This document shows positions 9,710-18,582 of a stretch of 21,431 nt of DNA, in pieces (within the stretch, counting starts at the first letter, position 1; each line of letters starts with the position of its first letter). The notes below the pieces were generated by a model, which ran no database searches, was not told where the DNA came from, and was given only the letters and a program-made list of their open reading frames with translations. A program made the position numbers and the translations under genes. Source of the DNA: JBBSUQ01 sp964389755 (GTDB taxonomy: Bacteria > Bacteroidota > Bacteroidia > Flavobacteriales_D > Crocinitomicaceae); NCBI GenBank assembly GCA_964389755.1, contig CAYMEW010000048.1:1-21431 (forward strand), in the 5' to 3' direction.

Positions 9710-12700
9710 CTATTGATTTTCTTCTCCGGGATCAAGTGTTCCGGACCCGTCAATGACCGGGTCGTCGGGGGCGCAATCAATCGACTTGCGCATGGTTACA
9801 CGTTGGTTCCCACCTACCTTAATGCTGTAGCGTCCCGTATGCGAATGCCGGTTACTAACGGTTCCGCTCGCCGATGTACCGTCTTCATCGTTCGGATCCA
9901 AAGGCGCGTCGAATTTAAAATGCGGACTGATCGGGCAGCCTTCAAAGCCATAGTCTTCAAAACCGTCGAAACCAAGTTCACGGTAACGTGTATTCGCTCC
10001 CACGGCCATCGGGAAAGTATTATTATAACCATACTGGGCGGCCGAAAAACGCATTAAAGCATCCACATTCTCCAGTTCGAATCCATACGGACTGAATTTG
10101 GAAACCAGTGCCACAAAGGTCCAGTCCGTCATGTCTTTGGTCCAAACGTTATTGACACATTTATACATGGGATCGAAGGTATTAAAGAACCCTTCCTGAC
10201 GCGGAGTTGTCAGGGCCTGGAAGTTACGCCCCGTCAGGTATGTGCGCGAAGAACGGGTACGCCATACGCCAAGTTCATTTTGACGATACGGATTGTAAGT
10301 TCCGTCGGTACCGGTAATCCCACATTCACAGCTTGCCGGCCAGTAATCACTGTAATCTACGGCCCCGGCGTTGATAATGCGCCAGTCCCCGTAATTCGCT
10401 GCGTTCAGGAACTGGGAACCGATCTGGGAAATCAACTGACCGTTCCCGTCCAGTAGCGGGTTGCGCATCAGGGTCACATTCATAATCCCGGCCGATTGCA
10501 GGTTTCTGTGTCCGGAGCGGATCACCCTGAATACGCCGTTGTATGAGGTAATATCGTTGCCGCTATCGTCCATCACTTTGAATGTATTCCCATTCACTTC
10601 ATAGACCCATCCGAAATGATCTGCGTTTCCGTATAAATAGATTTCATCCCCGTCAATGAGGTAGTCTTCCGAAACCTTGCCGGACGGCAGGTCCTGTAAC
10701 GAAAACGTTCCCCCGGAATAAGCCATCGTGCCTTTGAAGTCCAGGTTATAACTGGCCTGGGCCATTCCTCCGTAATACCAGTGAGCGGGATAGTTCATGG
10801 TATAATAAAGATCGTTGTACTCATCAACCGTTTCCGTAAGCAATACTTCACCCGTATAAGCATCCCAGGCCAAATTGCGCGTGGATACCCGGGCACCGGC
10901 ATCATAAGCGATCGTTTCCTTGAGAATACCAAAGGTATTTACCACCTTCGTGGTACTAACGGACCTGAACTGGTCGGTGGACTGTGAATAATCGGGTAAA
11001 GGTACGGGCACCATGCCGACTATAAATCCGGCGATAAAAGTCGCGAGGTTGGTATTCACTCCGAAAGTTTGCGTTTTACTGCTGTTCTCGCGCAGGTCAT
11101 TGATGATATCATACTCAACTCCGATCACCTGTTCGCTGACACTTCCGTCGGGTTGAATTACCACCACATTATTGTTAAGCCGTCCCCGGTTTCGCTGCGG
11201 ATCGTTCGAAGCATTGTAGGCTGTCGGACTTTCATAATTGTCATACAGGTAATCCACTCCGGAAATAAAGGTTTCCTGTCCTTCGGCATATACACGCTGG
11301 GACTTTTGTTTGCCATTCATATCATTGAGGTGGACCACGTACCCCTGGGAAGCGGTAAAGTGCTTGCGCGAGTTAAGTTTTAAAATATTATCCAGTACCT
11401 GCTGTTTATCTTCTTTGGCTTCGAGAATGGTCTGGTCAACAATCGTCGGGTAGTCACGGCTTGTATAGAACTCCGTAACCACTTTCCCGGTGCGGTGTAA
11501 TTTTTTTACAGAGTACTCTTCGTTCTGAACGGTAGGTTCCGGCGCATCTCCGGCTACCAGGCTTTTAACCTCCACCCGGGCGTATGTGACCTGCGGAGAT
11601 GGGAAGAACGATTCCCCGAACGGTTTTTCAACAAAGTTCTGATCATCGGGCGCCAGCAGGTGTTTTTCAGTGGCAAATACCGGTTGAACAAAAGGATTTT
11701 CTTTATTACCAACGGGTTCATAGGTGGCCACACCGGAAGTTTTCCCGTTCTCCTGGACGTAATTATAAGACTGGCCGTAACGCATGGTCTGATAGGTTCC
11801 GGTGCCGGGTTGCATATCTTCCCACATGTCACTGATCCGAACCTGTTTCACACGCGAACCGCCACCGAGCTTTTCTCCTCCGGGAACCCGCATGCGAATC
11901 CAGGACTTGTCCGTTAAGAAGTTTCTCCCGATGAGTTTATTTTCCAGTGTCGTATTCGGCCCCCGGAAAACCTCGAGGATATTATTCAGGATCTGTGGCG
12001 TGAACAGGTCGGATACAATCGCTTCAATGTCTTCCGTATCGCCGTTTGGCTGCGTACTGTAAACGTGCTGACTCAGGTATCTTCTGCCGAATTGCCAGGT
12101 GGCTTTTGAAACCGGGTGAACCTGTTTCCAGGGATTAACTCCTCCTTCCCGGTCCACGGTTTCGATCGGAACACTCAGGTACTTATGGTTATCAGTTCCT
12201 GTAAAAACCTGCATATTCGCTCCCATGTCTACCTTAAAGTATCCGGTTACATAATCGAATTTAGAACTGTTCAGAATACTTCCGGAGGTAGCCGATCCGC
12301 CCTGTTGGGTCATGTTGGCCAGGAAGCGGAAATAAATGTGTTCCCCCACGTTCGAAAGAAACTTTTGTTGCAGGGAGGCCGTACTTTGACCCGTCGCAAG
12401 GGCATCCGGGATGCGGGCATACAGGTACTTGTACGGTTTGTTCGGAATGGTAGAACGGTACAAAAAGGCAGCGGTCGTCGGGGCAAACCCGGAAGGAGAT
12501 TCGCTGTCTCCCGTTCCGCTTATTTTAAACATTTGCAAGGCTTCTTTATCCTGTACATGACTGTAACTGTCTGATTCGTATTCGATCTCGATTTTCCCGC
12601 CGGAAGGAAGATCAATACTACTCAGCGTCCATGCCGAGGAATTCTGATCCTGGGTAGCCCGATCCTGGTCCGTGAAGGAAAACTCTGCTGCCGTGGCAGG

Positions 12701-15358
12701 AGAACTGTTCGAACAGGCCATGCCCGTCGCTTTATATTGTCCCCAGTAATCGTAACCCTTGATATTATAGTTCGGGTTGATATTATCATAATGGAAATCG
12801 TACGAAGTGTATTTACCGAGGTAGGAGTTCCGGTAGGTAAAATATACTTTTCGCAGTGTCAATTTTCCTCCCTGGTTTTCCCGCTCATTGTCATCGAGGG
12901 CATCGTCTAAAATCCCGGAGGTTTTTACGTTATTGGGCACTCCCTGGCAGAGGTAATAGTCGTATTCAAAGTGAACGGATTTGATCGGTTTGGCCGCATT
13001 TCCGTAGGCATTATATTCTTCAATGGAGTACAGGTCTATCCGGTCAAGTTTATAACTGTACTGGTTTTGTGCGGCACTTTGCGTAGTGCTTTCCTGGTGT
13101 CCGCCATCCTCGTCTTTTACACCACGGGCATCATTGCGCGGGCTGATATGAAAAATCGCCACATGGGTCTTCGTCTCGATTTTGGAGATATAAGTCATCT
13201 CCTTGGTTCCAAAAACGTAATTCCCCTGGTCGTCTTTCGGGTCGGTCTTCAGCCCCTCGTTATAATTGGCATCCATGAATGGAATTCGCCAGTTGTAATT
13301 CTCATTTTTGCGCGTGTATGTAAATTTCGTATAACTCCCGAAATCGTCCGCGGTAGGTCCGTTACCGGTTCGGTCCTGGTAGTCAGCCGACAATACGGAA
13401 GTAAGCAGGTACGTGTGCGCATATCCCGGCGTCGTTACACGGCTGAAGTATTCATCGTTATGCGAATTATTGACCGAATTATCCCCGTTCGAATAAGAAA
13501 CCAGGCCCGTCGCGCAGTTTACATTGTTCCCGGTATTCTCGATGGCGAAAGTGACCTCCCGTTTTGTTTTGTTGTAAACAGGGATTCCGTAAATATAACG
13601 GGCACCGTCATTACGAAGGATCTGTACCTCGCCCGTGTGGTGAGGTTTGGCTTCTGCAGGTAAGGCGTATCCAACCGAGCCGTTGCGATTTACGCACGGA
13701 CCATAACCGATCCCGTTTCCAAACGAACCTACAGTAACGTTGTGAATAGCCTGGTTACGCAACTGGCGTTGTGTTCGCTTTACACGGCTGTTTATTCCGT
13801 GTACGATTTCATTTCCTTCGCCATTATACTTGATCCGATACTCGGATTTTGCATAGCGGTGAAATTTGCTGCCCGCATACGGAATTCGAATAGCCTGGTA
13901 ACTTCCGAGGTCTGTGAAGATGTTATAGTCCCGGTCCATGCCAAGGTCCCCCACGTTTCGGAAATGAACCGGTTCAAAATCTGCATTATAGGAATCGTCC
14001 CGAACCAGAAACTGTGTCATCATATTGTCGCGGGTCCAAGCCCCGGAATGACTTTCAATGGCGGTTTCCTCAATATCGACCCCGGCGTGCACCGCATTAC
14101 CGGTACCGAACTCTGCACCAAACGATCCGGAGAATGAACCGTCCTGCACATAACTGTCGAACACAAAACCGACCTGGTTGCGGAAAGGCCGGTACATTCC
14201 TCCTACGCCCTGGCCCTGTACGGAATAAATGTCGTAGGTATAATTGGTCAGGGGAAGGTTGGTGGAGTTCACACTGAAAGACCCGTCCTTTTCCCGGTTG
14301 AAATCCAGTACGCCGTCCGCGTTAGCGAGTTCCGTCCGTTCATAGCCATACGCTTTTGCCTTACGCTCTTCCTGTGCCACACGTTGTACGGTACCGTACG
14401 CGGTTACCTGTCCCTGTCCTTCTCCACCGAATAGCTCTGCCCCAAGCGCGGCATTCACGGTGAAGCTCCCCGTTTCCATCGGGATCCGTTTCGAAGGTGT
14501 GTAGAGTTGATCGGTAAAACTGATCGTGGAACTAATAAGACCAAGTGCCGAATTGGCAAGCCTGTTCGCAAATACGTCCTTCTTGCTTTTCCGGCTCGGA
14601 GAGAGCGTGGTCGACACCAGCCCCTGGCGGGAGTTCATCGACACCCCGAAATTCAGACCGAGCATATTGTCCCGCTCCTTGTTTTCTTTTCCTTTTTCGT
14701 GAATGCTCAAAGAGGGCGACAGCGTAAGTCCGTCGGGACCCGACTCGGCATTGAACCCGACAGAAGCCGCTTTACCGAGGTCCATCTGGATACCGACGCT
14801 CGGACGAATCGAGAAACCGTTGTAGTTGTTGTAGGTCGCCGAAATTCCATAGGTTACATTTCCAACTTGGTAGGTTGTATCACCATTCCCATCGAAGATA
14901 TCATCATCACCTTCCTCAATACCAAATAAAGCAGGCGTAAACTTCAAAGTCGCACCAACGGTCACATTGTCCTTCATGTGATCTTCATAAGTCATCTCGT
15001 CTCCGGCGAAATCATCCGGAAGGCCGCGTACATTTCGGCTGATCTGACCGATGGATAAATTCCAGCCCAGTCCGACCCAACTCGCTTCATCGTCCATTCC
15101 GACGGATGATGAATACGACATATTGATCGGATAACCTCCCACGTCCAGCAGCGGCAAATTGTAATTCAGATCGCCACTCGACAGGTCCACCATATCCGAT
15201 ACCCCGACCGGTGTAAATGAGGAGAACTCCGGTTGCGAAGGACCGCCCGTAAGTGCGAGTGCCTGGCTCGGTGCTGCAATTTCCGCAAGGATATTGAGAA
15301 TTAGAAACACACTGAGGAGTTTCACGAAGCGGCTGTTTCTCAAGCGTTGAATAAGCAT
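9710..15358 (-). CDS. Giant Rhs-like secreted protein A (1882 aa)
   Basis: A signal peptide with a long basic n-region ends near SQALA (residues 31-35). Residues about 55-112 carry the shell-opening signature: VDLSSGDLNYNLPLLDVGG, YPINMSY, EASWVGLGWNLSIG. It parallels the N-terminal segment of Rhs, SpvB and TcB proteins, where a lipidic or flat 'G.GW' strand starts the YD shell (family knowledge). The rest is a very long beta-rich chain typed by recurring FxYxY-like strands, with few perfect YD repeats. A hydrophobic, glycine-rich stretch stands out at about 1437-1455 (LATFIAGFIVGMVPVPLP). Residues about 1500-1530 hold TGEVLLTETVDEYND and YPAHWYYGG, which I recall from other Bacteroidota homologues. 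The C-terminal part (about 1790-1865) resembles the beginning of a jelly roll (HSHTGRYSIKVGG) and ends in the linker-like PVIDGSGTLDPGEENQ. It ends in TAG. Its start lies 3 nt after the lipoprotein gene. Confidence 0.93.
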   Translation of the reverse strand: MLIQRLRNSRFVKLLSVFLILNILAEIAAPSQALALTGGPSQPEFSSFTPVGVSDMVDLSSGDLNYNLPLLDVGGYPINMSYSSSVGMDDEASWVGLGWNLSIGQISRNVRGLPDDFAGDEMTYEDHMKDNVTVGATLKFTPALFGIEEGDDDIFDGNGDTTYQVGNVTYGISATYNNYNGFSIRPSVGIQMDLGKAASVGFNAESGPDGLTLSPSLSIHEKGKENKERDNMLGLNFGVSMNSRQGLVSTTLSPSRKSKKDVFANRLANSALGLISSTISFTDQLYTPSKRIPMETGSFTVNAALGAELFGGEGQGQVTAYGTVQRVAQEERKAKAYGYERTELANADGVLDFNREKDGSFSVNSTNLPLTNYTYDIYSVQGQGVGGMYRPFRNQVGFVFDSYVQDGSFSGSFGAEFGTGNAVHAGVDIEETAIESHSGAWTRDNMMTQFLVRDDSYNADFEPVHFRNVGDLGMDRDYNIFTDLGSYQAIRIPYAGSKFHRYAKSEYRIKYNGEGNEIVHGINSRVKRTQRQLRNQAIHNVTVGSFGNGIGYGPCVNRNGSVGYALPAEAKPHHTGEVQILRNDGARYIYGIPVYNKTKREVTFAIENTGNNVNCATGLVSYSNGDNSVNNSHNDEYFSRVTTPGYAHTYLLTSVLSADYQDRTGNGPTADDFGSYTKFTYTRKNENYNWRIPFMDANYNEGLKTDPKDDQGNYVFGTKEMTYISKIETKTHVAIFHISPRNDARGVKDEDGGHQESTTQSAAQNQYSYKLDRIDLYSIEEYNAYGNAAKPIKSVHFEYDYYLCQGVPNNVKTSGILDDALDDNERENQGGKLTLRKVYFTYRNSYLGKYTSYDFHYDNINPNYNIKGYDYWGQYKATGMACSNSSPATAAEFSFTDQDRATQDQNSSAWTLSSIDLPSGGKIEIEYESDSYSHVQDKEALQMFKISGTGDSESPSGFAPTTAAFLYRSTIPNKPYKYLYARIPDALATGQSTASLQQKFLSNVGEHIYFRFLANMTQQGGSATSGSILNSSKFDYVTGYFKVDMGANMQVFTGTDNHKYLSVPIETVDREGGVNPWKQVHPVSKATWQFGRRYLSQHVYSTQPNGDTEDIEAIVSDLFTPQILNNILEVFRGPNTTLENKLIGRNFLTDKSWIRMRVPGGEKLGGGSRVKQVRISDMWEDMQPGTGTYQTMRYGQSYNYVQENGKTSGVATYEPVGNKENPFVQPVFATEKHLLAPDDQNFVEKPFGESFFPSPQVTYARVEVKSLVAGDAPEPTVQNEEYSVKKLHRTGKVVTEFYTSRDYPTIVDQTILEAKEDKQQVLDNILKLNSRKHFTASQGYVVHLNDMNGKQKSQRVYAEGQETFISGVDYLYDNYESPTAYNASNDPQRNRGRLNNNVVVIQPDGSVSEQVIGVEYDIINDLRENSSKTQTFGVNTNLATFIAGFIVGMVPVPLPDYSQSTDQFRSVSTTKVVNTFGILKETIAYDAGARVSTRNLAWDAYTGEVLLTETVDEYNDLYYTMNYPAHWYYGGMAQASYNLDFKGTMAYSGGTFSLQDLPSGKVSEDYLIDGDEIYLYGNADHFGWVYEVNGNTFKVMDDSGNDITSYNGVFRVIRSGHRNLQSAGIMNVTLMRNPLLDGNGQLISQIGSQFLNAANYGDWRIINAGAVDYSDYWPASCECGITGTDGTYNPYRQNELGVWRTRSSRTYLTGRNFQALTTPRQEGFFNTFDPMYKCVNNVWTKDMTDWTFVALVSKFSPYGFELENVDALMRFSAAQYGYNNTFPMAVGANTRYRELGFDGFEDYGFEGCPISPHFKFDAPLDPNDEDGTSASGTVSNRHSHTGRYSIKVGGNQRVTMRKSIDCAPDDPVIDGSGTLDPGEENQ

Positions 15359-15361
15359 CTG

Positions 15362-15952
15362 TTAGTTATTTTTAATACTGAATTTGATAAGACCGTTTCC
15401 GGTAATCCGGTCGTAATAGGTGATTTGGCACGGAACACCGGGTTCCGGCTTGTCGATGAGGAAAGCCACGCGCAGCGCGTTCGACTTCCCCCATTGGCCC
15501 TCGTAGAGCACATCCACACAGCTAAGTCTCTTTTGGGCCTGCTGTACGGTGATATCTGATTTAACTTCTGCCATCAGGTATCGGGAAATGTCCTCCCGAC
15601 TCATGATTATATCCTTCGAGTCAAAAATGGAACCGGGATCATTCGAAGCTATTTCCAGGAACAACAGGCTTTGTTTTTGTAAAGACACCCTGTCTTCCGG
15701 GGCCGGAGTCTCTCCCTTGCGGTCCAGGAATTCCAGCATGTTCATAACACTCACCCGGTATTCAAAGCCGCCGATTGTCTTGGTGTTTTTAAAACTCTCC
15801 TGCTCCGGAAGATCAGCTGCTTCCTGCGAAAGTGTGCTCTGCGAAGAAGATGGTGCGATCGTATTAGTCTCCGTTTGGACATCACCCGAACAGGATGCCA
15901 GAAATAACCCGGAAAAAAACAATGGAATGATCGGTGGCAGGCTTATCTTCAT
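15362..15952 (-). CDS. Lipoprotein of unknown function (196 aa)
   Basis: The lipobox LASC (residues 18-21) follows a hydrophobic signal sequence, so Cys21 should be lipidated. A Ser/Thr/Gln-rich linker follows (about 22-52). The folded part (about 55-196) contains FEYRVSVMNMLEFLDRKGE and an acidic middle part. Its C-terminus is more beta-rich, with CVDVLYEGQWGKSNALRVAF and VPCQITYYDRITGNGLIKF, and the two Cys could pair. I do not recognise the family. The start overlaps the stop of the Skp-like gene by one base (TAATG). The gene ends 3 nt before giant A begins, so it belongs to the same transcript and is a candidate envelope partner of giant A. Confidence 0.85.
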   Translation of the reverse strand: MKISLPPIIPLFFSGLFLASCSGDVQTETNTIAPSSSQSTLSQEAADLPEQESFKNTKTIGGFEYRVSVMNMLEFLDRKGETPAPEDRVSLQKQSLLFLEIASNDPGSIFDSKDIIMSREDISRYLMAEVKSDITVQQAQKRLSCVDVLYEGQWGKSNALRVAFLIDKPEPGVPCQITYYDRITGNGLIKFSIKNN

Positions 15953-16455
15953 TATTTCCTGTATTTTGTATTAAGGTAAGTCAGAAGGTCGCCTGTAATG
16001 TCTTTTAAGGAATCGACATACATCACCGTTCCTTTTCCGTTGGATCCAAGGATCATACCGTACCCTTTTTCTTTCCCGTACGCTTTAATATCCTCGTTGA
16101 GGCGTTGGTAAATTTCACCGGTGTACCGGTCCGAAAGTGCTTTAAAGCGTGATTCCAGGTCCTGACGCGCCAGTGCATATTTCTTCTTGTGCTCGGCCTG
16201 CTCGGCTCCTGTCGAGTTGTTTACCTGCCGTCCGAGCGAATCCAGGCCCAACTGTTCATTCATCAACTCATCTTCCAGCATCCGGTCATAGTCCTTCTTC
16301 ATGTCGAACTCCTCGAAAATGCGGTAGCTATCCATAAAAACCACTTGCTTTTCGGCATGCACCGGTTCGGCAGACCGGATCAACAAATAAATGACTGAGG
16401 ACAGTACAAAAAGAAAACTGACAATACCTCCGTAGATTAATAAGCGTCGATTCAT
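15952..16455 (-). CDS. Membrane-anchored Skp/OmpH-like periplasmic chaperone
   Basis: A hydrophobic N-terminal segment (about residues 6-27) is followed by RSAEPVHAEK; it may act as an uncleaved anchor or a signal peptide cleaved at VHA-EK. The mature part has the OmpH/Skp family plan: a short first strand (QVVFMDSYRIFEEF), a long charged coiled-coil hairpin (about 52-125), and a return to the core with KAYGKEKGYGMILGSNGKG and a final VDSLKDITGDLLTYLN, matching the '...VKDITADVL' type end of Skp. Its 167 aa fit the family. Skp proteins hold unfolded outer-membrane or secreted clients in the periplasm (family knowledge). Here the gene sits inside an operon of giant secreted proteins, overlapping the genes on both sides (4 nt and 1 nt). 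A dedicated-client role is therefore likely, by inference. Confidence 0.85.
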   Translation of the reverse strand: MNRRLLIYGGIVSFLFVLSSVIYLLIRSAEPVHAEKQVVFMDSYRIFEEFDMKKDYDRMLEDELMNEQLGLDSLGRQVNNSTGAEQAEHKKKYALARQDLESRFKALSDRYTGEIYQRLNEDIKAYGKEKGYGMILGSNGKGTVMYVDSLKDITGDLLTYLNTKYRK

Positions 16456-18143
16456 GGCCTGGTAAATCTTAAATAAAGTTTTTCATTCTTGTCATTGGTC
16501 ACCTCCAGAACATAGGTTCCCGGATCCAGCGATGAAACCTCCAGCGCATAGCGGTTGTCTCCGAAAGAGCGTTGTAACGCAATGTTGCTTTCATCCATGA
16601 CAACCGTTCCCGACCTGTCCTTCACCTGGAAACTCAGTCCGTTATCCGGGATATATTGTTCGTCATAGAAGAAGAAAATACGGTCCATGCGCACCGGGTA
16701 GTTTTGCCCGTCGAGCTTACGGCTGAGCCGGGCGTAAGGATAATTACAGGTTCCCGGATTTCCGATAGTCAGTTTAAAATGCATTTGGGGGCTCACCGCC
16801 ATATTGGGCTGATCAGAAGAATAAAAACGCATTTGGGTATACTGGTTTGCATCAGATACCAGTGTCAGCAGGTCGCCGTAATTAGCCAGGTTATTGTTCT
16901 TCCAGGTATTCCAGTGCGAACGCATATCCAACACCTTATTTTCACTTGCCGAACTGGTTCCGGCCACATAAATCGCATCGCCGGAAGAATACCCCGGAGC
17001 CGTATTGTTTGTTACTTCCATTTCTTCCCAGGAAGCCGTTACGCGGTATAAATTGGACTCGTTGGAACGGTTAAGCGGGTTGTGTTCGCCGTTTCCATAT
17101 AAATAAAGATCTGCCTCCTCTATCAGGAAGTCATTGTCCATCCACAACCGGAATCGTAACAGCGTCTTTAAGGAATACCAGTAAGTATAGGTCCAGCGCT
17201 GCGCTGCAATGTAGGAAATACTCCCGTAGTTGATTGTTCCGTAATCGGTTCCCGATCTTACGAGACTGTGGAGCAGCGCATCATCCACATAGTTTGCACC
17301 CGGATTGAAGTCGATTTCGACAGTCCCGCACTCAACTCCGACCAGGAACGCCATGTAAAGATCGTCACCGTTCGTTGCATCTGTTGCGTGAAGACCATAC
17401 CATCCGTACCCGACATTATTTAATGTACGCGCTGTTCCGACCGTATTTCCCGAAGCGTTGATCCAGGTATAGGAATAAGTGCCGCCACTGCCATTCGTAA
17501 AAGAAGGTGTGATTGCCCCATCCGTGCTTAAATTTCCGGAAGCGTGTGTGATAGCTGCCGATGAAACAAAGACCGGACGGTAAAAAGTAACCTCCAACAC
17601 CGGCGGATATGTTCCGCTTTGTCCCTCGAACTTGTAATTGTCAGTTACTGTTGACGATTCGTTCCAATAGCGAATACACCAACCATTATTGGCCAGCGAG
17701 CCCTTCACCATTTTCTGAACGTGGCTACCAAGCTCAAAAATACGCCAACCATCCGAATAGGATGAATAGTTAACTCCGTCAGCAACCGATAAGGCAGGTT
17801 GATTGGATGAGTTCAGCAAAGTTTCATCCCAACTGCCCTGGGCGTATTCGGCATATAAATAAGAGCTGTTTCCAACTGTTCCCCGAATCCGGCGTAACTT
17901 TAGTTTTGCCGATACGATGATCGCATCCTGGGGGATCTGGCTTAAGTCAAACTGAATGTAAGTGCGCGAATAATAGCTCGTCCCGTTACGGCCCGCAAAC
18001 AGATCTCCGGTAGAATTATAATTGTTTGTCGTTGAAGAGATCACATACGTGTCCTGCGTAACGTGGCAGTTACTGGTTGTCAGGGCAGCAGAATAAAGAG
18101 CACTGAACAATAAAAGGGTGGTTACTAAAAACTTCATGTTCAA
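16452..18143 (-). CDS. Secreted protein with two DNRLRE-like modules (563 aa)
   Basis: A signal peptide ends near residue 19-20. The first beta module (about 27-186) has DTYVISSTTNNYNSTGDLFA, then YIQFDLSQIPQDAIIVSAKLKLR, and ends VLEVTFY; this is the DNRLRE/CBM96-type pattern, usual in surface proteins. A short beta domain (about 195-270) resembles SprB-type repeats (GGTYSYTWINASGN ... YGLHATDATNGD). A second, more divergent DNRLRE-like module (about 276-458) repeats the order: LLRFRLWMDNDFLIEEADLYLY ... SWEEMEVTN ... MHFKLTI. The C-terminus (about 465-563, ending GTYVLEVTNDKNEKLYLRF) is beta-sandwich-like and somewhat like a type IX secretion sorting domain, though not a clear match. The start overlaps the 135-aa gene by 4 nt (ATGA), and the end overlaps the Skp-like gene in the same way. 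Confidence 0.85.
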   Translation of the reverse strand: MNMKFLVTTLLLFSALYSAALTTSNCHVTQDTYVISSTTNNYNSTGDLFAGRNGTSYYSRTYIQFDLSQIPQDAIIVSAKLKLRRIRGTVGNSSYLYAEYAQGSWDETLLNSSNQPALSVADGVNYSSYSDGWRIFELGSHVQKMVKGSLANNGWCIRYWNESSTVTDNYKFEGQSGTYPPVLEVTFYRPVFVSSAAITHASGNLSTDGAITPSFTNGSGGTYSYTWINASGNTVGTARTLNNVGYGWYGLHATDATNGDDLYMAFLVGVECGTVEIDFNPGANYVDDALLHSLVRSGTDYGTINYGSISYIAAQRWTYTYWYSLKTLLRFRLWMDNDFLIEEADLYLYGNGEHNPLNRSNESNLYRVTASWEEMEVTNNTAPGYSSGDAIYVAGTSSASENKVLDMRSHWNTWKNNNLANYGDLLTLVSDANQYTQMRFYSSDQPNMAVSPQMHFKLTIGNPGTCNYPYARLSRKLDGQNYPVRMDRIFFFYDEQYIPDNGLSFQVKDRSGTVVMDESNIALQRSFGDNRYALEVSSLDPGTYVLEVTNDKNEKLYLRFTRP

Positions 18144-18547
18144 TGCGTATATAAAGTGTCAAGGTATGGCAGGTATGCGCCCTGATAATTACTTATGACG
18201 GCTCGTATATTTAGTGAATTTGCAGAATAAACTCCCTGAAATAGAAAGGTAATTGTCTGACTGGAGTCATCATAAAGGCCTGAGGATTCAATCTCTGCAC
18301 GATCCATACGGAATTTGGCAAGCGGATAATCCGACGGGGAATCAGTAATGGTAAGCAGAACTTCGCCGAGAAAGTCGAAATCGTTTACGTAAATTTCAAT
18401 TTGAAGCGTAGAGTCCGTTACAGTGGCACCGGTAGAATCGGTCACAGCAGAAGCAATGTAATCTACCGAAACAATCGATGCCGAATCAAGCTGTGCATAA
18501 CTCCATGAAAATGCAAGGATAAACAATGAGGTGATCAGATGTCGCAT
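18140..18547 (-). CDS. Small secreted beta-rich protein, first gene of the operon
   Basis: The signal peptide (about residues 1-18, cleavage at SYA-QL) is clear. The mature part is rich in Asp, Ser, Thr and Tyr and alternates strand-like segments (STLQIEIYVNDF, EVLLTITDSPSDYPLAKFRM, QTITFLFQGVY, NIRAVISNYQGAY), consistent with one small immunoglobulin-like or jelly-roll domain. I do not recognise the family. It is the promoter-proximal gene of the set: the candidate promoter at 18583-18614 lies 35 nt upstream of its ATG. It overlaps the DNRLRE gene by 4 nt. Confidence 0.8.
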   Translation of the reverse strand: MRHLITSLFILAFSWSYAQLDSASIVSVDYIASAVTDSTGATVTDSTLQIEIYVNDFDFLGEVLLTITDSPSDYPLAKFRMDRAEIESSGLYDDSSQTITFLFQGVYSANSLNIRAVISNYQGAYLPYLDTLYTH

Positions 18548-18582
18548 AAGTGGTCTGCGTATTTATTAAGTTAATTATGCTG

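Noticed and set aside
12971..13663. A 230-codon open frame on the plus strand, and other long plus-strand frames inside 9710..15358
   Set aside because: All are antisense to the continuous 1882-aa gene and show no recognisable protein features.
16452..16760. Clear type IX secretion C-terminal sorting domain on the 563-aa protein
   Set aside because: The last residues (GTYVLEVTNDKNEKLYLRF) are only loosely similar and lack the usual conserved tail, so I mention it in the feature but do not call it.
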